Source: Makana sp044442725 (GTDB lineage: Bacteria; Pseudomonadota; Gammaproteobacteria; Enterobacterales; Enterobacteriaceae). Taken from it: a DNA stretch of 64,000 bases. Below the pieces are notes generated by a model. The model made no database searches. It was not told the origin of the DNA and saw nothing but the letters and a program-made list of their open reading frames with translations. The stretch's first letter is position 1. Each line of letters starts with the position of its first letter. Positions 54,193-63,576 of this stretch are shown here, one piece after another. The translations under genes and the position numbers were made by a program. The DNA lies in NCBI GenBank assembly GCA_044442725.1, contig JBISJR010000001.1:222968-286967 (forward strand), in the 5' to 3' direction.

Positions 54193-54379
54193 AGAAAAAC
54201 CTTAAACATTTTAATTTTTTAAAAATAAAAATTAATTATTTAATTAAATAAATTAAATTTAATTAATTATAAATTTAAAACAATAATAAATTTTATTTAA
54301 AATTAAATTAATATATATGATTATTTTAATAATTAAGTTAAAAAATTAATTTTTAAATATTAAATATATAATTAAATTA

Positions 54380-56374
54380 TTAACTAATAATTTTTTTTGC
54401 TTCATTTAATACATTTTTTAAGTTAAATTTGAATAAATTAAACAATTCTTTAGGAGAACCTGATTTACCAAAAGTTTTTATACCTATTATTGAACCATTT
54501 AATCCTGTATACTTATACCAAAAATCTGAAATTCCAGCCTCAATTGCAATTCTTGATTTTACTTTTTTAGGTAATACAAATTCTTTATAATTTTTTTCTT
54601 GTAAATCAAAAGTATCTGTTGATGGCATAGATACAACCCTAACTTTATAACCTATATATTTTAAATAATAATAAGAATTTATTGCTAAATTTATTTCTGA
54701 TCCTGTTGAAATTATAATTAAATTTGGAACACAATCACAATCTTTGATTATATAACCTCCTCTTGATATATTAATAATATATTTTTTTTTTCTTTTTTGA
54801 CAAATTAAATCTTGACGAGATAATACTATAGCGGTAGGTCCTTTATTTCTTTCTATAGCAAATTTCCAAGAAAAAAAAGTTTCTAATTGATCACAAGGTC
54901 GCCAAGTACTTAAATTTGGAATCATTCTTAAATGAGATAATTGTTCTATTGGTTGATGAGTTGGACCATCTTCTCCTAAACCAATTGAATCATGTGTATA
55001 AATCATAATATGATGACATTTCATAATAGCAGACATTCTTATAGCATTAATTGCATAATCTGAAAATACTAAAAAAGTAGAAGTATATGGTAAAAATCCT
55101 CCATATTTAAATATACCATTAGCTATAGCTGTCATGCCAAATTCTCTAACTCCATAATGTATGTAATTTCCATCATGATTTTTAAATATTGATTTTGATT
55201 TTGACCACATTGTTAAATTACTATTAGATAAATCAGCCGATCCACCAATTAATTCAGGAAGAACTGGTCCAACCAATTCTAGAAAATTTTGAGATGATTT
55301 ACGACCTGATAATTTATTTGAATCTTTTTCAATATTTTTAATAATTTTTTTTATATATTTTTTCCAATTTATTGGTAAATTACCTGATATTCTTCTAATT
55401 AATTCTTTTGAAAGTTCTGGAAATTTTTTTTTATAAATATCAAATTTTTTATTCCATTTTAGTTCATTATTTTTACCTAATTTTTTAGCATTCCAACTTA
55501 TATATATATCTTTTGGAATTACAAAAGGAGGATATTTCCAATTAAGATTTTTACGTGTATCATTTATTTCTTTGTTATTTAAAGGTGAACCATGAGCTTC
55601 TGGTTTTCCTGATTTTGATGGAGAACCAAATGCAATAATAGTATTACATATAATAATAGAAGGTTTATTTTTAACATTTTTTGCATTTTCTATAGCTGAT
55701 TTAATAGATATTCTATTATGACCATTGATATTTTTTATAACATGCCAGCCATATGATTTAAAACGAGAAGATGTATTATCATTAAAATAATTTTCTATTT
55801 TTCCATCTATTGATATTCCATTATTATCGTAAAACGCAATTAATTTTCCTAATTTTAATGTTCCTGCCAAAGAACAAGCTTCATGTGATATTCCCTCCAT
55901 TAAACAACCATCACCCATAAATAAATATGTATAATGGTCAATAATTTTAAAATTTAATCTATTAAATTGATTAGATAAAGTTCTTTCTCCTATTGCTATT
56001 CCTACTGCATTAGCTATACCCTGACCTAATGGACCAGTTGTTACTTCTATACCTTTTGTATTAAAACATTCTGGATGCCCTGGTGTTTTAGAATTAATTT
56101 TACGAAAATTTTTAATGTCTTCTATTGAAATATCATAACCAGTAAGATGTAATATACTATATAATAAAATAGATGCATGACCATTTGATAAAATAAAACG
56201 ATCACGATTAATCCATTTTGGATTAGATGGATTATGTTTTATATAATCACGCCATAAAACTTCAGCAATATCTGACATACCCATTGGAGCACCTGGGTGT
56301 CCAGAATTTGCATTACTTATTGCATCAATACTTAAAAATCTTATAGCATTTACAATAGATTTTATAGATACCAT
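54380..56374 (-). CDS. tktA: Transketolase
   Basis: Thiamine-diphosphate enzyme that moves two-carbon units in the pentose phosphate pathway. The protein is 664 aa (E. coli TktA 663). The ATG at 56374 was chosen because GGAG lies just upstream and an in-frame TTG further up would overlap it. SGHPGAPMGM near residue 24, the ThDP motif MGDGCLMEGISHEACSLAG near residue 154, and GLGEDGPTHQPIEQL near residue 467 are intact. Pairs functionally with Rpe. Confidence 0.98.
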   Translation of the reverse strand: MVSIKSIVNAIRFLSIDAISNANSGHPGAPMGMSDIAEVLWRDYIKHNPSNPKWINRDRFILSNGHASILLYSILHLTGYDISIEDIKNFRKINSKTPGHPECFNTKGIEVTTGPLGQGIANAVGIAIGERTLSNQFNRLNFKIIDHYTYLFMGDGCLMEGISHEACSLAGTLKLGKLIAFYDNNGISIDGKIENYFNDNTSSRFKSYGWHVIKNINGHNRISIKSAIENAKNVKNKPSIIICNTIIAFGSPSKSGKPEAHGSPLNNKEINDTRKNLNWKYPPFVIPKDIYISWNAKKLGKNNELKWNKKFDIYKKKFPELSKELIRRISGNLPINWKKYIKKIIKNIEKDSNKLSGRKSSQNFLELVGPVLPELIGGSADLSNSNLTMWSKSKSIFKNHDGNYIHYGVREFGMTAIANGIFKYGGFLPYTSTFLVFSDYAINAIRMSAIMKCHHIMIYTHDSIGLGEDGPTHQPIEQLSHLRMIPNLSTWRPCDQLETFFSWKFAIERNKGPTAIVLSRQDLICQKRKKKYIINISRGGYIIKDCDCVPNLIIISTGSEINLAINSYYYLKYIGYKVRVVSMPSTDTFDLQEKNYKEFVLPKKVKSRIAIEAGISDFWYKYTGLNGSIIGIKTFGKSGSPKELFNLFKFNLKNVLNEAKKIIS

Positions 56375-56480
56375 TAAAATCTCCAAATTAATTTTTTTTA
56401 AAGTTAATTTTTTTATAAATAAAAAAATTATTTAAATTTTAAAATTTATTAAATATTAATTTATATATATAAATTAATAT

Positions 56481-56963
56481 TTAATATACTAAAGCAAAAA
56501 AAAATAAAAAAATACATAAAATTTTTTCTTTATATTTGTTTGAATTTAATATTGGTAATATTAATCTCCATTTAAAAGGCCAAAATATAGGAACTCCTGA
56601 TGGAGTTAATATATCTGCAATAATATGACTTGTATAACCAAGTATCATAGATTGAAATGAATCTATAGGAATATATTTTTTTTTAAAATAATTTATTTTA
56701 AAAAAAAATATAAAAGATATTAATATAAATAAACTATGAGTAAATCCACGATGACCTAATGTTTTATTTAAAGGTTTTGATAACCATTTTATTTTTTCAC
56801 CAATAAAAGATTTAGGATGATCTATATCTGGAAGCAAACATGTTAATAATGCACCTGGTATTATATGCCACCAATCACCATTGCCTAATGTATTTGTAAT
56901 AGAAATTTTTTTTGATAAAATAGATATTGATAAAGAAAATATTAAATGTCCATCATATTTCAT
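56481..56963 (-). CDS. ydjM: YdjM-like membrane-bound metal-dependent hydrolase family protein
   Basis: A 160-aa membrane protein matching E. coli YdjM (196 aa) along its first 150 residues. Shared blocks are GDWWHIIPGALLTCLLPDIDHPKSF, LGHRGFTHSL and SHIIADILTPSGVPIFWPFKWR. The conserved His and Asp residues of the family (DIDH, HRGFTHS, SHIIAD) are all kept. Hydrophobic stretches suggest three or four membrane spans. The C-terminal 40 residues of E. coli YdjM are missing. In E. coli the gene is LexA-controlled with unknown substrate; no SOS box is visible here. Confidence 0.85.
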   Translation of the reverse strand: MKYDGHLIFSLSISILSKKISITNTLGNGDWWHIIPGALLTCLLPDIDHPKSFIGEKIKWLSKPLNKTLGHRGFTHSLFILISFIFFFKINYFKKKYIPIDSFQSMILGYTSHIIADILTPSGVPIFWPFKWRLILPILNSNKYKEKILCIFLFFFALVY

Positions 56964-57017
56964 AATATTTAAATATTAAATTAATTAAAATAATTTTTTT
57001 TTAAAATGTTATTTATT

Positions 57018-57221
57018 TTAAAAATTAAAACGTTTATTAAATTTATCAATTCTTCCACCAATATTTATTTTGCGTTGCTTACCTGTAAAATATGGATGAC
57101 AAGAACTGCATATATCTATATTTAGATTTTCAATAAAAATTGTAGAATAAGTTTTTATAATATTCCCACAAGAACATAATACAGTTAAACTTTTATAATT
57201 TGGATGTATATTTTTTTTCAT
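57018..57221 (-). CDS. rpmE: 50S ribosomal protein L31, zinc-binding form
   Basis: A 67-aa protein (E. coli 70) matching from MKKNIHP to the final RFNKRFNF. The four zinc-ligand Cys are present: CSCG near residue 16-18 and CSSC near residue 37-40. This is the zinc-containing type. It is divergent from hslV, and the rpmE-hslVU-fpr-tpiA order is that of E. coli with many genes removed. Confidence 0.97.
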   Translation of the reverse strand: MKKNIHPNYKSLTVLCSCGNIIKTYSTIFIENLNIDICSSCHPYFTGKQRKINIGGRIDKFNKRFNF

Positions 57222-57551
57222 TATATACCTAATTTATTATTCAAAGTAAAATTTTTAAATTTTAAAATTTTTATAAAATTTAATTTTAATAATAAAATAT
57301 TAAATATATTTAAAATTAAAATTTTTATATTTATATTTAATATATATTAATATTTATTTAATATTTTAAATAAATTTATTGCTTTATTTATATAAAAAAT
57401 ATAATATCATGTATTATTAAAATAAATAATATTATATTTTTAAAATTTTAATAAAAATTATATATTTAATATTTTTTTTTTAAAATATAAATTTAATAAA
57501 ATTTTTAAAAAATATTTAAAATTTAATAAATTTTTTTTTAAGGATTTTATA
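57222..57551. other. Divergent rpmE-hslV promoter region
   Basis: 330 bp of nearly GC-free DNA between divergent rpmE and hslV. TTGCTT (57379-57384) and TATAAT (57400-57405) with a 15-bp gap could be a weak promoter toward hslV. I see no heat-shock (sigma32) element like that of groSL. AAGGA lies shortly before the hslV ATG. Confidence 0.4.
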
Positions 57552-58088
57552 ATGACAACAATTTTAAGTGTAAGACGTAATAAATGTGTTGTAATGGGCG
57601 GAGATGGACAAGCAACTATAGGCAACACTGTAATGAAAAATAATGTAAAAAAAATAAGAAGATTGCATAATAAAAGTGTTATAGCAGGTTTTGCAGGTGG
57701 TACATCTGATGCTTTTACTTTATTTGAACTCTTTGAACGTAAATTAGATTCTTATCAAGGACAAATAATAAAATCTGCTGTTGAATTAGCTAAAGACTGG
57801 AGAAATGATCGTTTATTAAGACGTTTAGAGGCTTTATTAGCTGTTGCAGATGAAAAATCATCTATTATTATTAGTGGAAATGGAGATGTTATTCAGCCTG
57901 AAAATAATATTATTGCAATAGGTTCAGGTGGTAATTATGCACAATCTGCAGCAATAGCATTATTAAAAAATACTGATCTTAGTGCTATTGAAATAGTTAA
58001 AAAATCATTAAATATAGCTAGTAATATTTGTATATACACTAATAATTTTTATACTATTGAAGAATTAAAATATAAAAAAAAAGATTAA
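57552..58088 (+). CDS. hslV: HslV peptidase subunit of the HslVU protease
   Basis: Proteasome-like threonine protease that forms a dodecamer capped by HslU. The protein is 178 aa (E. coli 176). Thr2, the nucleophile after Met removal, is present (MTTILSVRRN). DGQATIGNTVMKNNVKK and GFAGGTSDAFTLFELFE are nearly unchanged. It lies 11 bp before hslU. AAGGA precedes the ATG. Confidence 0.98.
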   Translation: MTTILSVRRNKCVVMGGDGQATIGNTVMKNNVKKIRRLHNKSVIAGFAGGTSDAFTLFELFERKLDSYQGQIIKSAVELAKDWRNDRLLRRLEALLAVADEKSSIIISGNGDVIQPENNIIAIGSGGNYAQSAAIALLKNTDLSAIEIVKKSLNIASNICIYTNNFYTIEELKYKKKD

Positions 58089-58099
58089 GGATTATAAAA

Positions 58100-59428
58100 A
58101 TGTCTAAATTAACACCAATGGAAATAGTAAAAGAATTAGATTGTCATATTATAGGTCAAAAAAAAGCAAAAAAAGCAGTTGCAATAGCATTAAGAAATCG
58201 TTGGAGACGTATAAAAATTGAAAAAAAATTAAGAAATGAAATAAAACCAAAAAATATATTAATGATAGGCCCAACAGGTGTAGGTAAAACTGAAATATCA
58301 AGAAGATTAGCTAAATTAGCAAATTCTCCTTTTATTAAAGTTGAAGCAACTAAATTTACAGAAGTTGGTTATGTGGGTAAAGAGGTAGATTCAATAATAA
58401 GAGATTTAACCGACACATCTTTTAAAATGGTAAAGAATAGATATATTAAAAAAAATAGATTGAATGCAAAATTACTTGCAGAAGATCGTATATTAGATAT
58501 AATTATACCATATAATATAGATTTAATTAAAACAAAAGAAAAAAATGAAATTTATAAAAATACTAGAAAAAAATTTAGAAAAAATTTACGTGAAGGTAAA
58601 TTAAATGATAAAGAAATAGAAATTAATTTATCTTCATCTCTAGGTTTAGAGATAATGGCACCACCAGGTATGGAAGAAATGACAAATCAATTACAATTAA
58701 TGTTTAAAAATATTTCTGGTAATAAAAAAAAAATAAGAAAAATCAAAATAAAAGAAGCTTTAATATTATTAACAAAAGAAGAATCTAACAAACTTTTAAA
58801 TCCTGAAAATATAAAAGAAAAATCAATTGAATATGTAGAACAAAATGGAATTGTTTTTATTGATGAAATAGATAAAATATGTAAAATAGGAGAATCTTAC
58901 GGTCCTGATATTTCTAGAGAGGGTGTTCAAAGAGATCTTTTACCTTTATTAGAAGGTTGTACAGTATCTACAAAACATGGAATGGTTAAAACAGATTATA
59001 TTTTATTTATTGCATCTGGTGCTTTTCAAATCTCAAGTCCTTCAGATCTTATACCTGAATTACAAGGTAGATTACCAATTAAGGTAGAATTAGATATGTT
59101 AAAATCTAAAGATTTTGAAAGAATTTTAACAGAACCAAATTCATCTATTACTAATCAATATATATCATTAATGAAAACTGATGGAATAAATATTAGTTTT
59201 ACTAAAGATGGAATAAAATGCATAGCTAAATCTGCTTGGAAAATAAATGAACATAAAGAAAATATTGGAGCAAGACGTCTTCATACTGTAATAGAAATTT
59301 TAATGGAAGATATATCTTATGATATATGTAAATATAAAGGAAAAAATATTTTAATAGATAAAATATTTGTAATGAAACATTTAAATAAATTAATTTTAAA
59401 AGAAGATTTAAGTAAATTTATACTTTAA
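58100..59428 (+). CDS. hslU: HslU ATPase subunit of the HslVU protease
   Basis: AAA+ unfoldase feeding substrates to HslV. The protein is 442 aa (E. coli 443). Walker A is GPTGVGKTE near residue 57, Walker B is IVFIDEIDKI near residue 250, and the pore loop GYVGKEV near residue 91 is intact. The C-terminal tail LSKFIL, which inserts into HslV in E. coli, is kept as the last residues. The I-domain is present and Lys-rich. Confidence 0.98.
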   Translation: MSKLTPMEIVKELDCHIIGQKKAKKAVAIALRNRWRRIKIEKKLRNEIKPKNILMIGPTGVGKTEISRRLAKLANSPFIKVEATKFTEVGYVGKEVDSIIRDLTDTSFKMVKNRYIKKNRLNAKLLAEDRILDIIIPYNIDLIKTKEKNEIYKNTRKKFRKNLREGKLNDKEIEINLSSSLGLEIMAPPGMEEMTNQLQLMFKNISGNKKKIRKIKIKEALILLTKEESNKLLNPENIKEKSIEYVEQNGIVFIDEIDKICKIGESYGPDISREGVQRDLLPLLEGCTVSTKHGMVKTDYILFIASGAFQISSPSDLIPELQGRLPIKVELDMLKSKDFERILTEPNSSITNQYISLMKTDGINISFTKDGIKCIAKSAWKINEHKENIGARRLHTVIEILMEDISYDICKYKGKNILIDKIFVMKHLNKLILKEDLSKFIL

Positions 59429-59460
59429 TTTTTAATTTAAATATAAATATTTATTTATAT

Positions 59461-59498
59461 ATAAAATTAATTGTAATTTAAATTACAATTAATTTTAT
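59461..59498. repeat. 38-bp perfect palindrome after hslU
   Basis: Perfect palindrome with 19-bp arms (59461-59479 and 59480-59498), including one G-C pair. It starts 32 bp after the hslU stop and is a candidate terminator for hslVU. Confidence 0.7.
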
Positions 59499-59500
59499 TT

Positions 59501-59544
59501 TAAAATAAATATAATTTATAAATAAATTATAAATATTTATTTTA
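59501..59544. repeat. Second AT-only hairpin after hslU
   Basis: Arms 59501-59512 and 59533-59544 (12 bp) enclose an inner 7-bp stem (59513-59519 with 59522-59528). Directly follows the 38-bp palindrome, giving tandem hairpins before fpr. Confidence 0.55.
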
Positions 59545-59587
59545 AATTTAATTAAAAATTTAAAATATAATTAAAGAGATAAATTTT

Positions 59588-60334
59588 ATGAATACATGGG
59601 TAAAAGGCAATATTATTAATATAAAACATTGGACAGAAAATATTTTTACTTTAATTTTAAATGCTCCTGTTGATTTTTTTATAGCTGGTCAATTTACAAA
59701 ATTAAGATTAAAAATTAATAAAAAATATATAAATAGATCTTATTCTTATGTAAATGCACCAAAATCTAATAATTTGGAATTTTATTTAGTTTCTATTAAA
59801 AAAGGAAAAATGAGTAAATACTTAAATATTTTACAAAAAGAAAATAATATTTATATTAGAAAAAAATCTTTAGGTTCTTTTATTTTAAAAAATATTAAAT
59901 CATGTAAAAATTTATGGATGATATCAACAGGAACAGCAATAGGTCCATATTTATCAATATTAGATCAAGAAGAAGGTATAAATAAATTTGAAAAAATAAT
60001 TTTAATACATGCTGTAAGATTAAATAAAGAATTTAGTTATGAAAATAAAATTAAAATACTTAAAAATAAATATAAAAATAAATTATTAATACAAAAAATA
60101 ATAAGTAGAGAAAAATCATATAAATCAATTTCAGGAAGAATACCTTTACTAATATACAGTGGTTTATTAGAATATTCAATTAATTTAAATATTAATTCAA
60201 AAGACAGTCATGTAATGTTATGTGGAAATCCTAATATGATAAGAGATACTAAAAACATATTAGAAAATTTTAAATGTATGAAAAAAAATTTGTTTAATAA
60301 ATATGGAAATATAACAATAGAAAATTATTGGTAG
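59588..60334 (+). CDS. fpr: Ferredoxin/flavodoxin-NADP reductase
   Basis: FAD enzyme that moves electrons between NADPH and flavodoxin or ferredoxin, which in E. coli supports iron-sulfur assembly and radical SAM enzymes. The length of 248 aa equals E. coli Fpr. The FAD-binding NRSYSYVNAP near residue 52, the NADP-binding STGTAIGPYLS near residue 117 and LCGNPNMIRDT near residue 216 are visible, and the protein ends ENYW like the E. coli EHYW. A reductant role for RlmN is inferred. Confidence 0.95.
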   Translation: MNTWVKGNIINIKHWTENIFTLILNAPVDFFIAGQFTKLRLKINKKYINRSYSYVNAPKSNNLEFYLVSIKKGKMSKYLNILQKENNIYIRKKSLGSFILKNIKSCKNLWMISTGTAIGPYLSILDQEEGINKFEKIILIHAVRLNKEFSYENKIKILKNKYKNKLLIQKIISREKSYKSISGRIPLLIYSGLLEYSINLNINSKDSHVMLCGNPNMIRDTKNILENFKCMKKNLFNKYGNITIENYW

Positions 60335-60403
60335 TTTTTAAAATAAAATTATTAAAATATTTTTAAATTTTAATTTGTTATTAAAATTTTTATAGGAATA
60401 AAA

Positions 60404-61171
60404 ATGAGATATCCACTAATTGTTGGAAACTGGAAATTAAATGGTACAAAATACATAGTTAATGAAATGATAATGGTTTTAAATGATAATTTAAATAAAA
60501 TTAAAAAAATATGTAATGTAGTAATCACTCCGCCTTATGTTTATTTAGATATGGCTAAAAAAAAATTAAATCAATCTAAGATTTTTTTAGGATCTCAAGA
60601 TGTAGATATTCATTTATTTGGTCCATTTACTGGTGAAACATCAGTTAAAATGTTAAAAGATATAGGTGTTAAATATACCATAATAGGACATTCAGAAAGA
60701 CGTTATAATCATAATGAAAATGATGAGCTTATAATTAAAAAATTATCTCTTTTAAAGAAAGAATCAATTATACCAATAATATGTGTAGGTGAGAATTTAG
60801 AAGATAAAGAAAAAGGACAAACAAAAAATGTATGTATTAATATAATTGATAAAATAATAAAAAATTTAGGTATTGAATCATTATATAATAGTGTTATTGC
60901 ATATGAACCTATATGGGCAATAGGAAATGGTCAATCAGCAACACCTAATTATGTACAAAAAGTTCATAAATTTATTAGAGATTATATTTCTAAATATGAT
61001 ATAGAAATATCTAAACAAATAATTATACAATATGGTGGTTCAGTTAATTCTAAAAATGCTAAATTTTTTCTTCAAAAACCTGATATTGATGGTTTAATTG
61101 TAGGAAATGCTTCATTAAATCCTAATTCTTTTGTAGAAATAGTAAAATCTACTATAAAAGAAAAGTATTAA
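60404..61171 (+). CDS. tpiA: Triose-phosphate isomerase
   Basis: Interconverts dihydroxyacetone phosphate and glyceraldehyde 3-phosphate in glycolysis. The length of 255 aa equals E. coli. The catalytic Lys is in VGNWKLNG near residue 12, the His in IIGHSERR near residue 95, and the Glu in AYEPIWAIGNGQ near residue 167. The phosphate-binding IIQYGGSVN and DGLIVGNASL are intact. AGGAAT lies before the ATG. tpiA follows fpr, as in E. coli. Confidence 0.98.
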   Translation: MRYPLIVGNWKLNGTKYIVNEMIMVLNDNLNKIKKICNVVITPPYVYLDMAKKKLNQSKIFLGSQDVDIHLFGPFTGETSVKMLKDIGVKYTIIGHSERRYNHNENDELIIKKLSLLKKESIIPIICVGENLEDKEKGQTKNVCINIIDKIIKNLGIESLYNSVIAYEPIWAIGNGQSATPNYVQKVHKFIRDYISKYDIEISKQIIIQYGGSVNSKNAKFFLQKPDIDGLIVGNASLNPNSFVEIVKSTIKEKY

Positions 61172-61481
61172 AAAATAATAAAATATTTAATATATATTAA
61201 ATATATAAATAATTTATTTTAATTTTTTTTTAAAAAAATAATTAATAATAATAAAATTATATATTTAAACAATTAAATTATTAATTTTATTTTAAATAAA
61301 ATTTAAATAAATTTAATTTAATTTATTTTAAAAATATTATTAATATTAAAATTATATTTTATATATAAATAAAAATATTTAACCCCATTGAAGCAATAAC
61401 AAAAGATACCATATTATTTAATATTAAGTTTAATTAATAAAAATCATAAAAATAACATAAATTGTTAAATTTGGGGTTTAA
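61172..61481. other. tpiA-groS spacer
   Basis: 310 bp without an ORF. A 22-bp A/T palindrome near 61182-61203 follows tpiA. The only G/C-bearing part, from 61383 on, holds the groSL promoter. The groS ATG is preceded by TTGGGG. Confidence 0.5.
61387..61414 (+). promoter_or_regulatory. Sigma32 (heat-shock) promoter of groSL
   Basis: ATTGAAG (61387-61393), preceded by CCCC, is followed after 13 bp by TACCATAT (61407-61414). These match the sigma32 boxes CTTGAAA and CCCCATNT, and CCCC-N-TTGAAG repeats the layout of the E. coli groE promoter. It lies 68 bp before the groS ATG. Implies that a heat-shock sigma factor is retained. Confidence 0.75.
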
Positions 61482-61775
61482 ATGAAAATTCGTCCATTAC
61501 ATGATAAAGTTATTGTAAAACGTAAAGAAGTTGAAGCAAAATCATCAGGTGGTATTGTTTTAACAGGTTCTGCTGCAGAAAAATCTACTCATGGAGAAGT
61601 TTTAGCTGTAGGTAAAGGTCGTTTTTTAGATAATGGTAAAATAAAATCTTTAGATGTGAAAATAGGTGATATTGTTATTTTTAATGATGGTTATGGTGTA
61701 AAAGTTGAAAAAATAGATAAAGAAGAAGTTTTAATAATGTCTGAAAGTGATATTTTAGCAATTATTGAAAATTAG
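61482..61775 (+). CDS. groS: Co-chaperonin GroES
   Basis: Lid of the GroEL folding chamber. The protein is 97 aa, as in E. coli. MKIRPLHDKVIVKRKE, the mobile loop SSGGIVLTGSAAEKST near residue 18-34 and the end MSESDILAIIEN are almost unchanged. It shares an operon with groL, 47 bp downstream. Codon use is noticeably less AT-extreme than in neighbours, consistent with strong selection on expression. Confidence 0.99.
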   Translation: MKIRPLHDKVIVKRKEVEAKSSGGIVLTGSAAEKSTHGEVLAVGKGRFLDNGKIKSLDVKIGDIVIFNDGYGVKVEKIDKEEVLIMSESDILAIIEN

Positions 61776-61822
61776 TCTGAATTTATATATATTTAAATAA
61801 TTATATTTAAGGAAAATTAAAA

Positions 61823-63469
61823 ATGACAGCTAAAGATGTAAAATTTGGAAATGATGCTCGTTCTAAAATGCTTAGAGGTGTTAACATTTTAGCAGATGCT
61901 GTAAAGGTAACATTAGGTCCTAAAGGTAGAAATGTTGTTTTAGATAAATCTTTTGGATCACCATCAATAACTAAAGATGGTGTTTCAGTTGCCAGAGAAA
62001 TTGAATTAGAAGATAAATTTGAAAATATGGGTGCACAAATGGTAAAAGAAGTAGCATCTAAAGCTAATGATTCTGCTGGTGATGGTACTACAACTGCTAC
62101 TGTTTTAGCTCAGTCTATAGTTAGTGAAGGAATGAAAGCTGTAGCTGCTGGAATGAACCCTATGGATTTAAAACGTGGTATAGATAAAGCAGTTATTGCT
62201 GCTGTAAAAGAATTAAAAAAATTATCAGTACCTTGTTCTGATTCTAAATCAATTGCCCAAGTAGGTACTATATCTGCAAATTCGGATGAAACAGTAGGTT
62301 CTTTAATAGCAGAAGCAGTTTCTAAAGTAGGAAAAGAAGGTGTTATAACAGTAGAAGAAGGTTCAGGATTACAAGATGAATTAGATGTTGTTGAAGGAAT
62401 GCAATTTGATCGTGGTTATTTATCTCCTTATTTTATTAATAAACCAGAAACTGGAATTGTTGAATTAGAAAATCCTTATATTTTACTTTCAGATAAAAAA
62501 ATATCAAATATAAGAGAAATGTTAAATTTATTAGAAGATATAGCTAAATCAGGAAAACCTTTAATGATAATAGCAGAAGATGTTGAAGGAGAAGCTTTAG
62601 CTACATTAGTAGTAAATAATATGAGAGGTATAGTAAAAGTAGCAGCTGTTAAAGCTCCAGGTTTTGGTGATAGAAGAAAATCTATGTTACAAGATATATC
62701 AATTCTTACATCTGGTACTGTTATTTCGGAAGAAATTGGATTAGAATTGGAAAAAACAACAATACAAGAAATGGGTCAGGCTAAAAAAGTTATTATTACT
62801 AAAGATACTACAACTATTATTGATGGGTCTGGTGATAAATTGATGATAAATAAAAGAGTATCTCAAATTAATAAACAACGTGAAGATGCAACTTCTGATT
62901 ATGATCGTGAGAAATTACAAGAACGTATAGCAAAATTAGCTGGCGGAGTGGCTGTTATTAAGGTCGGAGCAGCAACTGAAGTAGAAATGAAAGAAAAAAA
63001 ATCAAGAGTTGAAGATGCACTTAATGCAACAAGAGCAGCTGTAGAGGAAGGAGTTGTTGCTGGTGGTGGTGTTGCATTAATTAGAGTTGCTAATATTATA
63101 TCAAATTTAATTGGTGATAATGAAGATCAAAATGTAGGAATAAAAGTTGCATGTAAATCAATGGAAGCTCCTTTACGTCAAATTGTTGCTAATGCAGGAG
63201 AAGAACCATCTGTTATAGCAAACAAAGTAAAAAATACTAAAGGAAATACTGGTTATAATGCTTCAACAGAAAAATATGGAAATATGATAGAAATGGGTAT
63301 TTTAGACCCAACTAAAGTAACTAGATCAGCTCTACAATATGCTGCATCAATTGCTGGTCTTATGATTACTACTGAATGTATGGTAACAGATTTACCAAAA
63401 GAAGATAAAATAGATACAAATACTCCTGGAATGAATAATGGAATGGGCGGTATGGGCGGAATGATGTAA
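61823..63469 (+). CDS. groL: Chaperonin GroEL
   Basis: Double-ring ATP-dependent chaperonin, usually the most abundant protein in such endosymbionts. The length of 548 aa equals E. coli. ATP-site blocks LGPKGRNVVLD and DGTTTATVLA are near residues 30-95. The apical domain and the Gly-Met tail GMGGMGGMM are present. AAGGA lies 8 bp before the ATG. Transcribed with groS from a sigma32-like promoter and ended by a GC-containing hairpin. Confidence 0.99.
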   Translation: MTAKDVKFGNDARSKMLRGVNILADAVKVTLGPKGRNVVLDKSFGSPSITKDGVSVAREIELEDKFENMGAQMVKEVASKANDSAGDGTTTATVLAQSIVSEGMKAVAAGMNPMDLKRGIDKAVIAAVKELKKLSVPCSDSKSIAQVGTISANSDETVGSLIAEAVSKVGKEGVITVEEGSGLQDELDVVEGMQFDRGYLSPYFINKPETGIVELENPYILLSDKKISNIREMLNLLEDIAKSGKPLMIIAEDVEGEALATLVVNNMRGIVKVAAVKAPGFGDRRKSMLQDISILTSGTVISEEIGLELEKTTIQEMGQAKKVIITKDTTTIIDGSGDKLMINKRVSQINKQREDATSDYDREKLQERIAKLAGGVAVIKVGAATEVEMKEKKSRVEDALNATRAAVEEGVVAGGGVALIRVANIISNLIGDNEDQNVGIKVACKSMEAPLRQIVANAGEEPSVIANKVKNTKGNTGYNASTEKYGNMIEMGILDPTKVTRSALQYAASIAGLMITTECMVTDLPKEDKIDTNTPGMNNGMGGMGGMM

Positions 63470-63495
63470 TAATTAAATTAAATTACATTGTTATA

Positions 63496-63534
63496 AATTT
63501 TTAAAACCCCTATATTTTAGGGGTTTTAAAAATT
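63496..63534. terminator. Bidirectional terminator between groL and ruvX
   Basis: A 15-bp stem (63496-63510 with 63520-63534) with AAAACCCC/GGGGTTTT at its core and a 9-base loop. Runs of T/A flank both sides, so it can act for both converging genes. One of the strongest hairpins in the window. Confidence 0.9.
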
Positions 63535-63576
63535 AAAATATTTATATATTTTATATTATAGTAAAATTAAAAAATT

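Noticed and set aside
56375..56386. Upstream TTG start for tktA
   Set aside because: The TTG overlaps the GGAG that serves the ATG at 56374; the latter matches the transketolase N-terminus.
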